Shown: positions 10,910 through 23,254, counted from the stretch's first letter. The stretch: 64,000 bases of DNA from Agrostemma githago (GCA_958450325.1 OY288251.1:68589666-68653665); one strand, 5' to 3'. Notes: generated from the sequence alone by a model not told the origin. Numbers and translations are program-made.

Positions 10910-13900
10910 CTAAAAGGCATCTCCGCTCTTTTGGTCGCCAAAAATGCGCTGCCTGAAGTCGGAAACCATCATAGGAAGACCTTTGTGGAGCGGGATCTTG
11001 GGCTCCCACCCCAGATTCTCTTTAGCCTTGCTGATGTCCGGCTTCCTCTTGTGAGGATCGTCCTCTGTGTTTGGCCTAAACTCGATCTTTGCATTCGGGT
11101 CTATTGTTTCCTGGACCACCTTAGCAAGCTCAAGCATGGTGAATTCACCCGGATTTCCAAGGTTGAATGGACCCACGTGCTCACCCTCCATCAATCGCAT
11201 CAACCCATCAACCTGTTTGTTCTCGTTCAATCAAACACCCATCTTAGTTTCTTCTTCCTTTGTAGACCCCCAGACAGACAGACAGACAAACAACTGTCTA
11301 GCAAGGTTAAAAATAAAAAAAACATCATGTGAAATCGAAAATATCCCAAAATTTAAGGACCGAAGTCGAAATCGCTAGTGTAGCACCATAATTTCAGATG
11401 CATGATAGAGTATTTTATATTCCTGAAGGAGACAAAGGAGGGCAAGCAAAGGTACGAAAGTTTCAGAGGGAGGAAATCCCATGTGCCACATGATAAAAGA
11501 ATGACACTGACGACGGACTATTCTTCGGTACTACTCACACAGCAGAATAATTCAATGAGGATGTCGCCAAACAAAACATATATTCAATTCATTTTCCATT
11601 CCAAGGAAAATGCAACATACAGATCCAATGGAATGAACTGTATAAAGCCAACCAAAGATCCTCTCCATTTCTTGAAGAAAATGGATGGCCCTTTTTCCGA
11701 ATCAACGGTGCAGGAAATCCAGAGTCCAGACCAATACTTAGGTAACGAAGAGCGGGAATGAAAAAGAAGAGAATATAAGAAGATCGAAACACATACTCCT
11801 AAGAGAGTGCTCTGTGAAGTACTCTCTCCGTCTCACTAAGAGAGTCACTCTCATCCACTAAGAATTAAGGTGGATAGAAATGTAGAAAATATGTGGGGTC
11901 ACAACAAAAAGACGGAGTAATAAATTGATGTTAATTAGGTGGGGGTTAATGTGACAGAGTTTTAGAGGTTTAGGTTGGTTTAGAGGTGAGCATGATTGGT
12001 GGGGTGGGGTGGGGTGGGTGACTTGTGGTGTATTAAAGTACTGTGGTCATTTTCTAAGCAAGAGCACGTATGAGATTCAAGCTTCTGACAAAGCCACCTA
12101 ACTTTTGTTTTCCTCCAACAAAGTAGTCGGTAATTAACACTTCTACAATCAATACTACTTCAATCAGGTTCAGGTCCCTCTCCCCCCTCTCTCTATTTAT
12201 CGTACGATTACCAAACAATGCATTACTCGTACTAGTCAATATTGGACAACATCATATTGAATATTAAGACCTCTTAACAAACTTAATCACAAATTTGTGT
12301 AACAACAACAACGCCGTAGTCCCAAAATGATTTGGGGTCGGCTGACCTGAATCACTCTCTGAAACCGTCAAGTTGTCTCCAATAAGGAGTCATATAAAAA
12401 TGCATGATAGTAGTAACAATAATACTTAGAATAATAAAAATATTCATAGTTTAGTAACTTGTGGTTAAGAATTGACGTAGATTTCATCTTCTGTCCTTAA
12501 AATTTGGGATGTTTTTATTTTTAACCTTGTTCTACAGTAGTAGCCGTCAAGTAGAATAATAAAAGCCAAAAATGAAGTTAGAAAGCATGGTAAAAAAAAA
12601 AACTTTCAAAAAAGTCACACGTCCCAAATAATAGGTGAAGAGGTTTAGTAAGTTTAAAAATACAGAATAATAGTAGTACTCCGTAGTAGTAATAGTAATA
12701 ATAATAATTACTACTACTACTACGTAGTCCGTAATAATTAAGAAAAACTAAAAAAAAAATAATAATAATTCTCAAACGTTATCAACCACCCGAATTCTCA
12801 TCCTCCACATTGTCCTATCTAATGTTACAGCTTCTCCAATCCTAAAAAACCATCCATGTTTGTTTAGGTCTTACTCTAAACATTACCAACCTATCACTTA
12901 CAAAAAATTATTATTGCTAATTTACATAACTACTGTGAGTCACTTACAAAAAATTGTTTCATTTAAAACATCTATGAAATAGTAGTATAGTATAGCCATG
13001 TATCTCTTAGATGTGGTTTTACATGCAGCATAGGGCATGAGCGTGTGACAGTAGTATGCAAAATAGAGAGGGAAGGGCAACGGCAGTATCAGAAGAAGAA
13101 AACTTACCAAGTCAGAAACATACTGAAAGCTCCTTGTTTGCTTCCCATCACCATAAACAGTCATTGGCTCCTTTCTTAAGGCCTGCGATATGTATATTTA
13201 TATCAAGAAAATGCAGTTGACTAAGCTTGGAAAGAGGTCAATTTAGTTTTGACCACCAATAATAGAGAATAGTTGAGAGAGATCCTAATTACTGGAGTAG
13301 AGTCTTACAGTAATAAATTTGCATGGAACAATTTTTACCAATTCAAAAGGATCAACGATAAAACGCTCGCTAACATTACAAAAGTTGTCACTAGCTAAAA
13401 GGTGATTATTGCAGAAACGTCTCGTACTAAGAATTTTGAATTACCTGAGCTACAAAGTTGCTAACGACACGGCCATCATCAATGCACATTCGAGGCCCAT
13501 AAGTGTTAAAAATCCTCGCAATTCTCACCTGCAGATGGCCTAGCATGTAAGATAAATATAATCCTACAGAAACAAAACTTTCAAACTTGACTCCTTCCTG
13601 ATATATAACACAGCATACTTAGTTATACTAACCTCAACTCCAGCCCCTCTGTGGTAATCCATGGCCAGTGTTTCAGCTGTACGCTTTCCCTCATCATAAC
13701 AACTTCGGACACCTGCCAAACCCAATCAGTTTATCATTTGTCGCACATAGCATAACTTACTCACGTCTTTACCAAAACAACATAGATCATGCTAGCACTC
13801 CAACAGTGTAAACTTTATTATCTAATCCTCTCCTGAGAAACAGGTGATAATTACTATGATTTCCCTAACTCCAAAAATCTTAAAATTCACTGTCACAATT

Positions 13901-16812
13901 ACATGTCGAGTATAGACTATTTCAAGATCAATATACTCCGTATTTTTTAGTTCGACTCCCATCATTTACTTAACTTCAAGTAAAATATGTCTCAAAGAAA
14001 ACAAATAAACGAGATGAAGGGAGTAAAATACAAGTCAAAAACACTTTCTAAGCAGTAATGTTCACCAGTTACCAGTATGTCTTATTCCAAAGATTTTTTT
14101 AGTGTAGGCCAAAACATGTCTAAATACGCGTTCCAAACCTACCAAGCAGAAAATAAATAAATAAAGAAAATAATAAAAAATAAAAAGGGTATGTGGTCCA
14201 ATAGAGGTTATGCTTTTCGCTAACTTTACACCGTACTCAATTATCAAAAATTAATGGTTTTAGCTTTTAACATGTTTTCTGACTAAATTTCGGGCATTTA
14301 ACCAACATAAATATATTTACCGACTTAATAACATGTCTCACTAATCCCTGAAATTGATATCCTATAAATTTTTAACTTTCATTAGTAGAAAATCAGCCTT
14401 ATAATTCAAAAGTTCATAACCCAAAAAATAACAAGGGACACTAGATAAGTACAGTAAATTTATACTAGTAAAATTCTTCATCACCAATATTTCGTTTCCC
14501 CTCTTCTACAACTCCGTAAACTATTCACCCAGACACATGGAAATTAAGTTGGCAGTTTGGCACGTCTAATCGAGGGTTTCTTGCAACACCCACGCACGAT
14601 ATAGACAGGTTTTATGCTCAAAAGCACATCAGGAAAAGAAAAAGGTTGAAAACACGAAGAGTATGTTCCAAATACCCCTAATTAAGTACTCCGTATTAGG
14701 TATTTAGGTTGGCCTAATCACTAACACAAATTCTTGATGGTAACAAACATATTTATCACAGGTCTAACAATACCCACGTAGGATAGATAAAAACAAATCA
14801 TTTGTTATTCACTCTAATTTTGTCTTACCTACCACATGAGTTTTATTTTATCCGTGACTGATATATCCGTCATAAGGGAGACTTATTAAATCACTAATCA
14901 ATCCCCCAATAATGAGGAAAAAGAAAGGACCGCTTTATTTGTAAAGAAGCAAAACTCACGTGGCTTCTCTCATTTGCTACACTTTCTAACATAACAAGCT
15001 CTTCCAATAAAGGTCATGCCAAAAAAATGTACATTTATGGCATGGTGACATTGCTATCACAACAACTACTAGTACCATTTCATGAAAACCCTGACGTTGA
15101 GAGTTGCCCAATTTTTTAACTATCAACTGAAAGAAACATCATGTAGTATAATTTACACAACATATAAATTAAAACCCAAAGGAAAAGGGGTAAGTAAATG
15201 TTCGATGTTAGAGATCACGCAAACGCAATTTCCGTAAAGGTGGTACAAAGATTGAGTACCGACACAAGAAAAATATTAGTTGATGGGAAAGGAGTAATAC
15301 CGATGGGATTGACGTTGCCCCAATAAGTCTCCTTCTGAGGGTGTTCCAAGGGGTCACCATAAACCTCACTTGTGCTTGTAAGTAGGAACCTTGCACCTAC
15401 CCTCTTTGCCAATCCTAACATGTTTAGTGTTCCTACCACATTTGTCTTGTTAATTATCCCGTTAAGGCGTTTCACACTTCACATTCTACCGTCCCCAAAT
15501 TCATGATTTCATTCATACATTCGTAAATCACAAATCATACTCAATATGGATCGTATCAACCAAACAAGTAAACTAAGCATACAATACAAACTTTGCAAAT
15601 TCTTCTCAACCTACCTTCTTACCAAAAATGTTGACTACCCTACCCCTACCCCTACCCCTACCCCTACCCCGACCCTATACTTCAAATCAGAGTAGTAAAA
15701 GTCCTAGCTTTCACCAATTCATTCAATTTTCATTTCACATCCAATCTACTACCAACACACAATTGCTAATGTCGAAAATTCCGATTTAAATTTTGAAGCA
15801 GCCTCGTTTGACGGATTCAGCAAACCCATGTTTACCATAACACTAACAGTTCAGCCGGGCTATAAGGTCCTTAAAACTAGGGACGGAACCAGGATTTTTC
15901 ATTAGGGGGAGGGCGGAAAATAAATAATAAGCGGTGGTTACTAATTCCTAACGGGAGAGGTCTCGCAGTAGAATCAACGTGAGGGCATATCACACGAGAA
16001 TTATGTGTTTTCTGATTGTCCACTCATAAACCTAGATCTGAACTCAAAAGCCATCTACATTTTGACCAAACATCAATTTCTACGAATTTATCAAACAACC
16101 AAAAAAACACGTTAACCCCATAATCAATCAATCAATCAAATATCAATAAATCAATCAAATCAAATTAAATGAAACAATTGACGATAAATGCAGGAAATCA
16201 ATCAAATCAAAGAAAGAAGGAAAAGGAAAAGGATATGATAGTTTTGACGGGATTGTGCTTATAATGAACAGGGGAAGCAGGGCAAGCAAGATGATAGATT
16301 TGATCGACCTCAAGCAAAAGAGGCTCAACGACGTCGTGTCGAATCAACTCAAACCTAGGGTTTCCGAAATGATGCATCACATTCTCCTTCCTCCCAGTGA
16401 AGAAGTTATCCACCACTATGACGCTGTCCCCCCGCGCGATCAGCCGGTCCACCAGGTGCGACCCGACGAACCCCGCCCCGCCCGTCACCACGATCCGGAG
16501 CCCCTTCCTCTTCAGCCCCAGCGGCGCCTTCCCCGATCGGAACGACTCCGCCACCACGCTCGCCGACCGCCGCGGGTTCACGAACAAGTTTGATGACTCG
16601 GTGGCGGAGGCGGCGGAGAGGGTGGCGGCGGGGGCGGTGGAGAGGGTGGTGACGAGGAGGAAGGAGAGCGCGGCTCCCAGGAGGAGGAAGAGGAGGCGTT
16701 GCTCGTGGAGGAGGTATTGGATGGGTCTCCAGGGTTTAGCGGGTTTAGGGGAGTAGGTCTCGGATACGGGTTGGGCTTCGTGTCCTCCCCGGAAAATGAG
16801 TTCGGACGCCAT
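10910..16812 (-). CDS. UXS: UDP-glucuronic acid decarboxylase (UDP-xylose synthase), membrane-anchored Golgi form
   Basis: Six exons (coding order): 16812-16237, 15448-15301, 13712-13633, 13528-13445, 13182-13108, 11212-10910. They total 1266 nt and encode 421 residues. The protein converts UDP-glucuronate to UDP-xylose for hemicellulose synthesis. Residues 1-39 are cytosolic, 40-58 form a signal anchor (LFLLLGAALSFLLVTTL), and the SDR fold follows with the dinucleotide motif GGAGFVG at 111-117. The catalytic Tyr/Lys pair is in SCYDEGKR (exon 3), with FNTYGPRMCIDDGR in exon 4 and the C-terminal GPFNLGNPGEFT in exon 6. The anchor places it with the type II UXS2/UXS4 class rather than cytosolic UXS3/5/6. 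Intron 1 is not GT-AG: the exon reads through AAAACTATC to a U12-type AT-AC intron (described separately). Introns 2 and 5 are long and hold repeats. Exon 1 is strikingly GC-rich compared with the rest. Confidence 0.96.
12300..12420 (+). repeat. Dispersed ~115-bp repeat (copy 1), in UXS intron 5
   Basis: Starts with a CAA run, then GTAGTCCCAAAATGATTTGG, then ACCGTCAAGTTGTCTCCAAT and AAAATGCATGATAG. A minus-strand copy lies at 43415-43534, and a shorter diverged copy at 34034-34140. The TAGTCCCAAA..TTTGGG hairpin with a CAA-rich edge is common in plant short interspersed repeats; its class is not certain. Confidence 0.7.
15449..16236 (-). other. U12-type AT-AC intron of UXS
   Basis: On the minus strand the intron begins ATATCCTTTT, a perfect U12 5' splice site, and ends GGGATAATTAAC. 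The branch-site-like CCTTAAC lies about 12 nt before the terminal AC. Joining at these points gives the expected protein NPVKTIKTNVVGTLN. No GT donor in this region restores that frame. Confidence 0.9.
15635..15677. repeat. (CCCCTA)n telomere-like microsatellite in UXS intron 1
   Basis: About six CCCCTA/CCCTA units in tandem, resembling but not identical to the plant telomere repeat CCCTAAA. Located inside the AT-AC intron. Confidence 0.85.
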
Positions 16813-16904
16813 GGATTCTCACGAGTTGGATGACTCGGTGAGCTGAGGCGAGGAGAGGTGTGTGTGAGTGTTTTTGATGAGAGACTTAGGGGAGGGAGGT
16901 ATGA

Positions 16905-16917
16905 TTTTATTTATAAA
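16905..16917 (-). promoter_or_regulatory. Likely TATA box of UXS
   Basis: On the minus strand the sequence CCCTTTATAAATAAAATC lies about 95 bp upstream of the UXS ATG, after a purine-rich leader, the usual spacing for a plant core promoter. Confidence 0.55.
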
Positions 16918-17027
16918 GGGGACGGGGATTTGAATCTCAATGTGAGCAGTTGTAAAAAGAAATGATTATTCATTATTCATAATTTTTTAATGAGATGGAC
17001 TTACAATAAATACAACACAAATTCGAC

Positions 17028-17235
17028 GGTCTCTCAATAACTATTGAGAGACCACTTTTCAGTACCACTCTATCTCTTATTCTTTTATAAGAATTGTACC
17101 CTCTTTATATTTGTATACTCTTTAATGTTAGTTATCGAACCTAAAAGAGTATAGAAACATAAAGGTACAAAACAAAATACGAATAACACATAAAAGTGGT
17201 ATCTCAATAGCTTATTAAAAGATCATCTCTTCCTA
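17028..17235. mobile_element. Putative MITE with GAGACC/GGTCTC ends
   Basis: Contains GGTCTCTCAATAACTATTGA and, about 180 bp later, the inverse of its interior (AAAAGTGGTATCTCAATAGC). A related stretch occurs at about 28005-28205 (GAGACCGTCTCTCCCTAAG, then GAGTACCACTTTATGTATTA), and fragments occur near 20670 and 47700. No target duplication was fixed with confidence. Confidence 0.45.
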
Positions 17236-19427
17236 GATTTTGTTAAGTATAATTGTCAATTTTCGAGAATAATTAGATGTGTGGCTTTTAGACCCGACAC
17301 ACAAATCAGATCGTGTCGTGTTGTCATAGTTAAATGAGTTACGAATCCTTCAATCTAAATCCAAAATTCATTTAAGTTAAGTTTTGAATTAATATTTATA
17401 TTGACCCACTTACATGAATAAATGGGTTTTTAAATTTCAATCCAAACTCGTTAATTTTTTATGGAATTCGTGTCATGTTTTTGGGTTCTACTGGCTTCCA
17501 AATTGGATGGGGGTGTGAGCGTTTGACATGTGTAACAAGTGTAGTTAAAATGAAACAAGTCCATGCTGGGGCGGCAACTGGCGGAGGAAGACTATTCTTC
17601 TCAATTGTGTCCTCTGCCTTTGGGGGATGAATTTCTCCCAACATGCAATTTTATCAAGACGGCTTCACGACTAGATATGGAGATATTGTTGTATTTTTAA
17701 AATACTAAGAATTTTAAATAAAAGATTTTTTTTATGTATGTGTATTTTGTGAGATATATATCACGAAAATTTGATATTTCGCATATGAATTCGCGATTAT
17801 TGTACTTACATACAGTAATTGATTTTCAAAATATTATAGCTTAATTAGTATATTAACTTGTGTCATTTGATTAGATGTTACACAAATACTGAAAATCTTA
17901 AATATAAGAGTCATGAGAACAATATGTTAAAGGATTACCACTGCGAGTATATATATGCACGTAAAGATTGTTAAGTGAGTCTACCTATTTTTTCGATGAT
18001 ATTATTGCTCAAGTTAGACTCGAAGAAAGTGACATATATTAAGTAGATTAATTCAATTTAATTTAATAAATCTAAGTAAAGTTAAAAGGTACGCTTATCT
18101 GATTCAAACAAAAGTCAGTTTATTATAGAGTTTATAAAGACGTAATACGATAGAACTTAACTCAAATTCTTCCGAAATAAGTATGACTAACCATCCCAAA
18201 TATTACATAACACAAGAGCAGTAAATTTGACGTGACCTGAATTTGAATCTAAATCTAATAATAGACGAAAATATCACATTCAATTGTCTCTCTGGACCAT
18301 ATTACTACGGAATATTAAAAAAAATTGAAAAATGAAAATGAAAAGTGTTAAAATTTTGGTGGGGTAAATTTGATAATCATTGTTGGTAAGAGTAATAAAT
18401 ATTTGGGTATTGTTTTTAATTTATATTTCATATCAATTATGGAGTATTTGATTAACATTTACATTATTTTAAATATTTTAGTTAAATACATGTAAACAAT
18501 CATGCATTCATCTTTTCATTTTATTTTCAACTAGCTAGGGTTAATTAGATTTATTCTTATTTACTCCTAGTATAATTAAGTTAAGTTTAATATTTTAATA
18601 ATCTCATCAATTTTAGTTTGTCTTTATCAATTCAACACACTTAATTTATTTTAATTTAGTTTAACATTGTTAAGTTAAGCCCAGATTCAATTCAACTTTT
18701 TTCAACCAGAAAGAGAATGAAGTCAGTCTCAAGAATATAAAATCATTTTTGGGATGATATGGTTTAGTACTCCATATAGGCATATACTATAATAAGCGAT
18801 GTTTTATTGGTTATAACCTTCGAGTGAGAATAATGAGTATAGTTTTTATTCTACTTTTGAATTTTGATGGATGATTTTTTATATATAGGAGAATTAGAGT
18901 ATGTTATTCTTCGTGATATCTCGAATAAAAAAAGAAAGGAATGTGCCTTGGCATTTTTAAAAATATCAAAACATTTCATAAATTACACTAAAGGAGTAAT
19001 AAAATTCAGATGATGTACGTCAAAAGTAAAAAATTCCCACCACTCACTTTGTCACAATAATCGAATAGTATAATAAAACATATACGAGTATATCGAAATC
19101 ATAAAGAAAGATATACTCCCTACTTCTTCACTTGTTTGAGTATAAAGTGGCAACATATATAGATAATCTAAATTTAAGGGGTAAATATCACGAGTCAAGC
19201 AACGATTTATAGCCAATATCAGGTCATTTTTTATTATTATTTTTCTATATACACTTAAAAGTGGGTGAGTAATAATATTTCTAAAACAAAAATAAATTGA
19301 ACTAAGGATGATTTCCTTATACTCCGTATCATACAAACAACGTTGTAATCATATTTTATCTCAAAATAATTCCAACCATCAACGATATTCGATAGACGTT
19401 CATTTTTCTCACAATCCAAGGTACCGA

Positions 19428-19500
19428 AGATGTCTTAACCTAGTGGTTAAGACTAGGTGCTCTGGGACAGTAGGTTCCAAGTTTAAATCCCCTTCCCCTA
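19428..19500 (+). mobile_element. tRNA-related SINE head (Pol III A and B boxes)
   Basis: TAACCTAGTGGTTAAG resembles an A box and AGGTTCCAAGTTTAAATCC a degenerate B box about 35 nt downstream. It does not fold as a functional tRNA (no paired acceptor stem seen). The 3' body is likely to extend toward about 19560. Confidence 0.5.
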
Positions 19501-19860
19501 TATTGTAATGCGATTAAGTGCGCTATTCCAGGTCCACATTTCCACAAAAAATATTTTATTAAGAAACTCTTCAAAAAAAATAAAAGGATCAATGTGATTT
19601 ATTTATTGAATTCAAAGTTTTTTAATACTAAAACAATACTGTATTGTAAAATTAAATAATATTACAAAATGAAAATATTTATCGAAAATGAATCCACTTC
19701 GGTTATAAAAGTCATTGTGGCAGACATCAGTTTCCTATAACAACAATTCAAATGAAATTAAGTCTACCACTACAAACAGTCAACAATCGCATACATCGAT
19801 GGCTCATCAATAACTTCTAAATTTTAACGTATATTGATCATATAATTAATCTCTTAATAA

Positions 19861-20129
19861 TGGTTCGTTTGATTCACCATGGGAATAAAGACAGAGTTAC
19901 CGAAAACTTAAAATTCACGTGAATTTGTATTTCATGGGAATTACAAAAATATTGTTTGGTTGTCAGGTGGAAAATAATTTCATGCGGGAAGTTCTACCCA
20001 CCAGGGACTTGGTGAATAACTTTTCCATTATGGAGGAAGTGACAATTCCTAAGAATTGACAATTCCTGAAAAGTGGACAACCAAACAACATCTCAATTCA
20101 TGGGAAGTTCAAGGCAACCAAACGACCCC
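19861..20129. mobile_element. Tourist-like (PIF/Harbinger) MITE
   Basis: Inverted ends TGGTTCGTTTGATT and AACCAAACGACCCC bound 269 bp that also contains internal inverted copies of the end sequence (TTGTTTGGTTGTC / GACAACCAAACAAC-like). Both sides show TAA, consistent with a 3-bp Tourist target duplication. Confidence 0.65.
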
Positions 20130-21430
20130 TAAATGTATTGATAAAGATATATCGTACCATATTTATTTTTGAGATGATAATTATACGAGTAAGTCTTCAC
20201 ACTGAATTTTGGTTTACTGGGAAATGTATGGCAAGGTCGCCGAATTTATTCTTGTCGGTTGAACATCCACATGATGATCAAGTTTACATTACAAGTTGCT
20301 TGAAAGAGAATTTAAAGACTAAAATTGGGAATAATGTAAAGCGTTGATGATGTCTTTGTTAACAAATAACAATGCAAAGAGAAACCTTAGCTTAATGGTG
20401 GGACAAAGGTGAAATTGGTAATGCACAAATCTCACTTAAAGCCAATTCCCAATTTATGTGGTTGAATATTCAACTAACACATTGACTTCTCATACCTTCT
20501 CTCCTTGACCAATCAAATTAAACAAACCCTCCCTAACCTTTTTTTTTAAACTTTAAACTAATAACAATACGGTTAGTCATAAGTTCATAACTGAGAATGT
20601 ATCCATAAAATAGTTATTTTGAGGGGTAATTAATAATAAAACATGCTAGCACATAAAAAGTTACGGGTAAAATAAAATGATTTCTCAATAAGTTATTGAA
20701 ATACCGTTTCTCATAAATTTTGTGAAAATGTATAATCTGGGTCTCTAATTAAAGCATCTCAAATTTTTTATCTATTTTTTTTCCCGTGTAAGTGTAGGAT
20801 CCATTGATTAAATGAATAGAGGAGAAAGTGTCACGATCCATAAGAGGATATAGAAATCTCATGGATGAAGAATTGTTTTAGGATAGAAAAAATAAGATAA
20901 ATAACGTTCGAACTCAGGTGGAGGGATTTGAGTTGTATGGATTTATAGAAAATTCATTAATGGATAATCATCCTCTAAACTTGATTGAGTTAAACTAATC
21001 GTACTTGTATGAGTGTAACTGTATTGATTTGAGTTCGAGCTCAAATGGGTTCAGAGTCGGCTCAAAATTTTGAGTTTGAGCACAAGATGGATCACAATTC
21101 ACAATACTAATACTATGAGCTTTAAAAAACTGAAGTTTGAAATCGATTCAAGCTCGAGCGCATTCAAATCATTACGAAGGACTCCATATTCAAAATGAGA
21201 GGTAAAGTTTTTGAGGATTGCTATCTACCTTCTCCTTCCAAGTTCCAACCTTCTCTATTTCGTCTCTACAACTAATTAAACTATAAATATATATCGGGTA
21301 GGGTCAGAAGGCAGGTGAAAGAAACAAAGTCTATCATATTTTAAGCAAATGTGAGAAGGGAAGGTAGATAACAATTTTCAAAGTTTTTTAGTACAGTATG
21401 AACTTTCATTACTTTACCTTGAGTCATGTA

Positions 21431-21557
21431 CTCCCTCTTTCCCGATCATTTATTTATTTTTATATGTCTCAATCATTTGTTTATCTTTAATTATCTATGT
21501 GTGAAGTATATATTTTGGTCAAAGATAAACAAATGACTAAAACAGAAGAAGGAGGTT
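21431..21557. mobile_element. Degenerate Stowaway-type MITE
   Basis: The left end CTCCCTCTTTCCCGATCATT and right end AAATGACTAAAACAGAAGAA then GGAGG form an imperfect inverted pair, with TA outside the left end and TTA after the right end. Confidence 0.5.
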
Positions 21558-21653
21558 ACGTTGCATCATTAATTTTGACTCCTAACGTGGAACCCTTTAC
21601 TAGTAGGGTGTAGGGGCCAATTAGCTTGCCATCCACTTTGAAAAGAATTGTTA

Positions 21654-21747
21654 CTCCCTCCGTCCACTATTTATCGTCTCACTTCATGAATATAAGTGAG
21701 GAATATTTAATGGAGTTGGGCAATAAATAGTGAACGGACGGAGGGAG
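21654..21747. mobile_element. Short Stowaway-type MITE
   Basis: A 94-bp hairpin: CTCCCTCCGTCCACTATTTA at the left, and its inverse with one extra base (AAATAGTGAACGGACGGAGG) at the right. Confidence 0.8.
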
Positions 21748-22441
21748 TGTATTCCTATTATGTGTACAGTATTTCACAGATTCTACTATGGGTCACATCT
21801 CACTTGCTTGCATTGCATTCTGAGGGGAAACAAAGATGAATATGGGTTCATGGCATCATTTGGATTGAATGTCGGAATTCAACACTATATTTGGGATAGT
21901 AGTCTAGTAGACTATCGGTATAACTTAGAACAACGGTAATACTCCGTAGTACGAGTATGATTTGTTGATTTGCTTGTAATAAATATGAAATATCCAAACA
22001 ATTTTATCTGATTTTGTCGATATTAATCCGTTATTTACGAAACAATCTTATATTCTTATGTAGTACTGTACTCCGTACAAATCTTTCATTCAAACAACAT
22101 TCGTTCTATTGAATTCTGGATTTCTCTCTACAATCCCTTATTTTCGCAACCGGTTTTGATGTCTTCTTTGGTACTTGAATAGTTGAGATTTGAGGACTCA
22201 GTAGAAACAGGGTGCTCCAACTTGTGAAGCCTGTTAATAATATGTCATCAAGGTTTTCTGTTCAACCTCTAAATTCACGTGACCTCATTTATTAGTTACT
22301 AGGAGTATTACTCTATCCCTTCCAAATTTTCTCTTGTAAAAATCATGCACACCTTATTTAAAACCTCTACTTCATCATTTCCAAACAACATTAACTTCTT
22401 TTTTCTGTTCTCTCTTTCATTTCCCACAAGCCAAAACCCTA

Positions 22442-23254
22442 ATGAAAGACCTTAACCTCATCTTTCTTAAGAACATGATGGGTGAAAAGATAAAAACAAG
22501 CTTCTCTAGCCTTTGCTATGGCGGCCACAACTCCACCACCTCCACCTCCACCTCCACTCTCCACCTCATCGAAAAATCATTGGAACCATCTCAACCACCT
22601 CCTCCGTCGTCCAACATGGAAACCGACGTACCCCCAAAGAAAAGCGTCACGTTGCAGGAAGTGATGGCACAAGTCGAGCCAGAGGAGGAGAAACGGAGGA
22701 GGGAAAAGGGAGTGCCGAGTTACAAAAACAAAGACAGTCGAGATGTATTCGAGATTAATTTCCCACGTAGGATGTCATGTGTGAACCACTCTGACATCCT
22801 TCGTTCCGCAAGGAAGAATGCATTGGACGAGCACCCTCGACTCTCACTTGATGGTCGTGATGCAATGCCTAGACATTCTTCCTTGCATAACGACACAAGA
22901 TGTACAATGGACGGGCTAAAGTTAGGGAGAATGCTGCAGTTGCCACATAGTTTGGGTGAAGAAAGTGTGATATGGTCCAAGCCAGGAGTGGTGCTAAAAT
23001 TGATGGGCTTAGAAGCCATGCCCTTGCCTATTACCAGGCTTACCAATACTAATACTACCCATAACAAAAATAAGCCTGGTAAAGAAAATCTGTCAAATGT
23101 CATTAGGAGTCGGAATCTTAGAAGGGTCGAGAAAATTGAGATGGATAGACGACAAAGATATGTTCCAAATTGTAACACTAGCTGTAATAACAAAAGGAGA
23201 ACTAGATTCACAGCCGCTGCCAGTGTTGGCCATGGCACGCAGTCCTGCTCGTAG
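22442..23254 (+). CDS. TRM/LONGIFOLIA-related protein with VARLMGL-type motif
   Basis: A single-exon frame of 270 residues. The start ATG (MKDLNLIFLKNMMGEK) follows a C/T-rich leader with a possible TTTAAA box near 22350. The diagnostic element is PGVVLKLMGLEAMP at 181-194, the short conserved motif (DUF3741-associated) shared by TON1-recruiting-motif (TRM) and LONGIFOLIA proteins, which act at cortical microtubules and shape cells (family knowledge). Upstream are a Ser/Thr-rich stretch (30-40), a charged segment (77-90) and RLSLDGRDAMPRHSS (133-147), resembling the Ser/Asp segment that precedes the motif in relatives. The C-terminus is basic and of low complexity (N/R-rich). At 270 residues it is far shorter than typical TRMs of 500-1000, so it is either a short subgroup or lacks C-terminal motifs. 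Whether it binds TON1 cannot be told. Confidence 0.75.
   Translation: MKDLNLIFLKNMMGEKIKTSFSSLCYGGHNSTTSTSTSTLHLIEKSLEPSQPPPPSSNMETDVPPKKSVTLQEVMAQVEPEEEKRRREKGVPSYKNKDSRDVFEINFPRRMSCVNHSDILRSARKNALDEHPRLSLDGRDAMPRHSSLHNDTRCTMDGLKLGRMLQLPHSLGEESVIWSKPGVVLKLMGLEAMPLPITRLTNTNTTHNKNKPGKENLSNVIRSRNLRRVEKIEMDRRQRYVPNCNTSCNNKRRTRFTAAASVGHGTQSCS

Larger units (their letters stand above)
16930..22300. other. Transposon-rich spacer between UXS and the TRM-like gene
   Basis: More than 5 kb of AT-rich sequence without a recognisable gene. It holds a putative MITE (17028-17235), a tRNA-related SINE head (19428-19500), a Tourist-like MITE (19861-20129) and two Stowaway-type elements (21431-21557, 21654-21747). 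Short open frames in it match no family and have no coding look. Confidence 0.6.

Noticed and set aside
15635..15677. True interstitial telomere
   Set aside because: The unit is CCCCTA, not the plant CCCTAAA, and it is only about 40 bp long.
16255..16756. Plus-strand frames opposite UXS exon 1
   Set aside because: Shadows of the GC-rich UXS exon on the other strand; Arg/Pro-rich without family resemblance.
19428..19500. Functional tRNA gene
   Set aside because: The A/B boxes are degenerate and no acceptor-stem pairing was found; a SINE head fits better.
22720..23238. 172-residue minus-strand frame opposite the TRM-like gene
   Set aside because: Antisense shadow of a confident coding exon; no recognisable domain.
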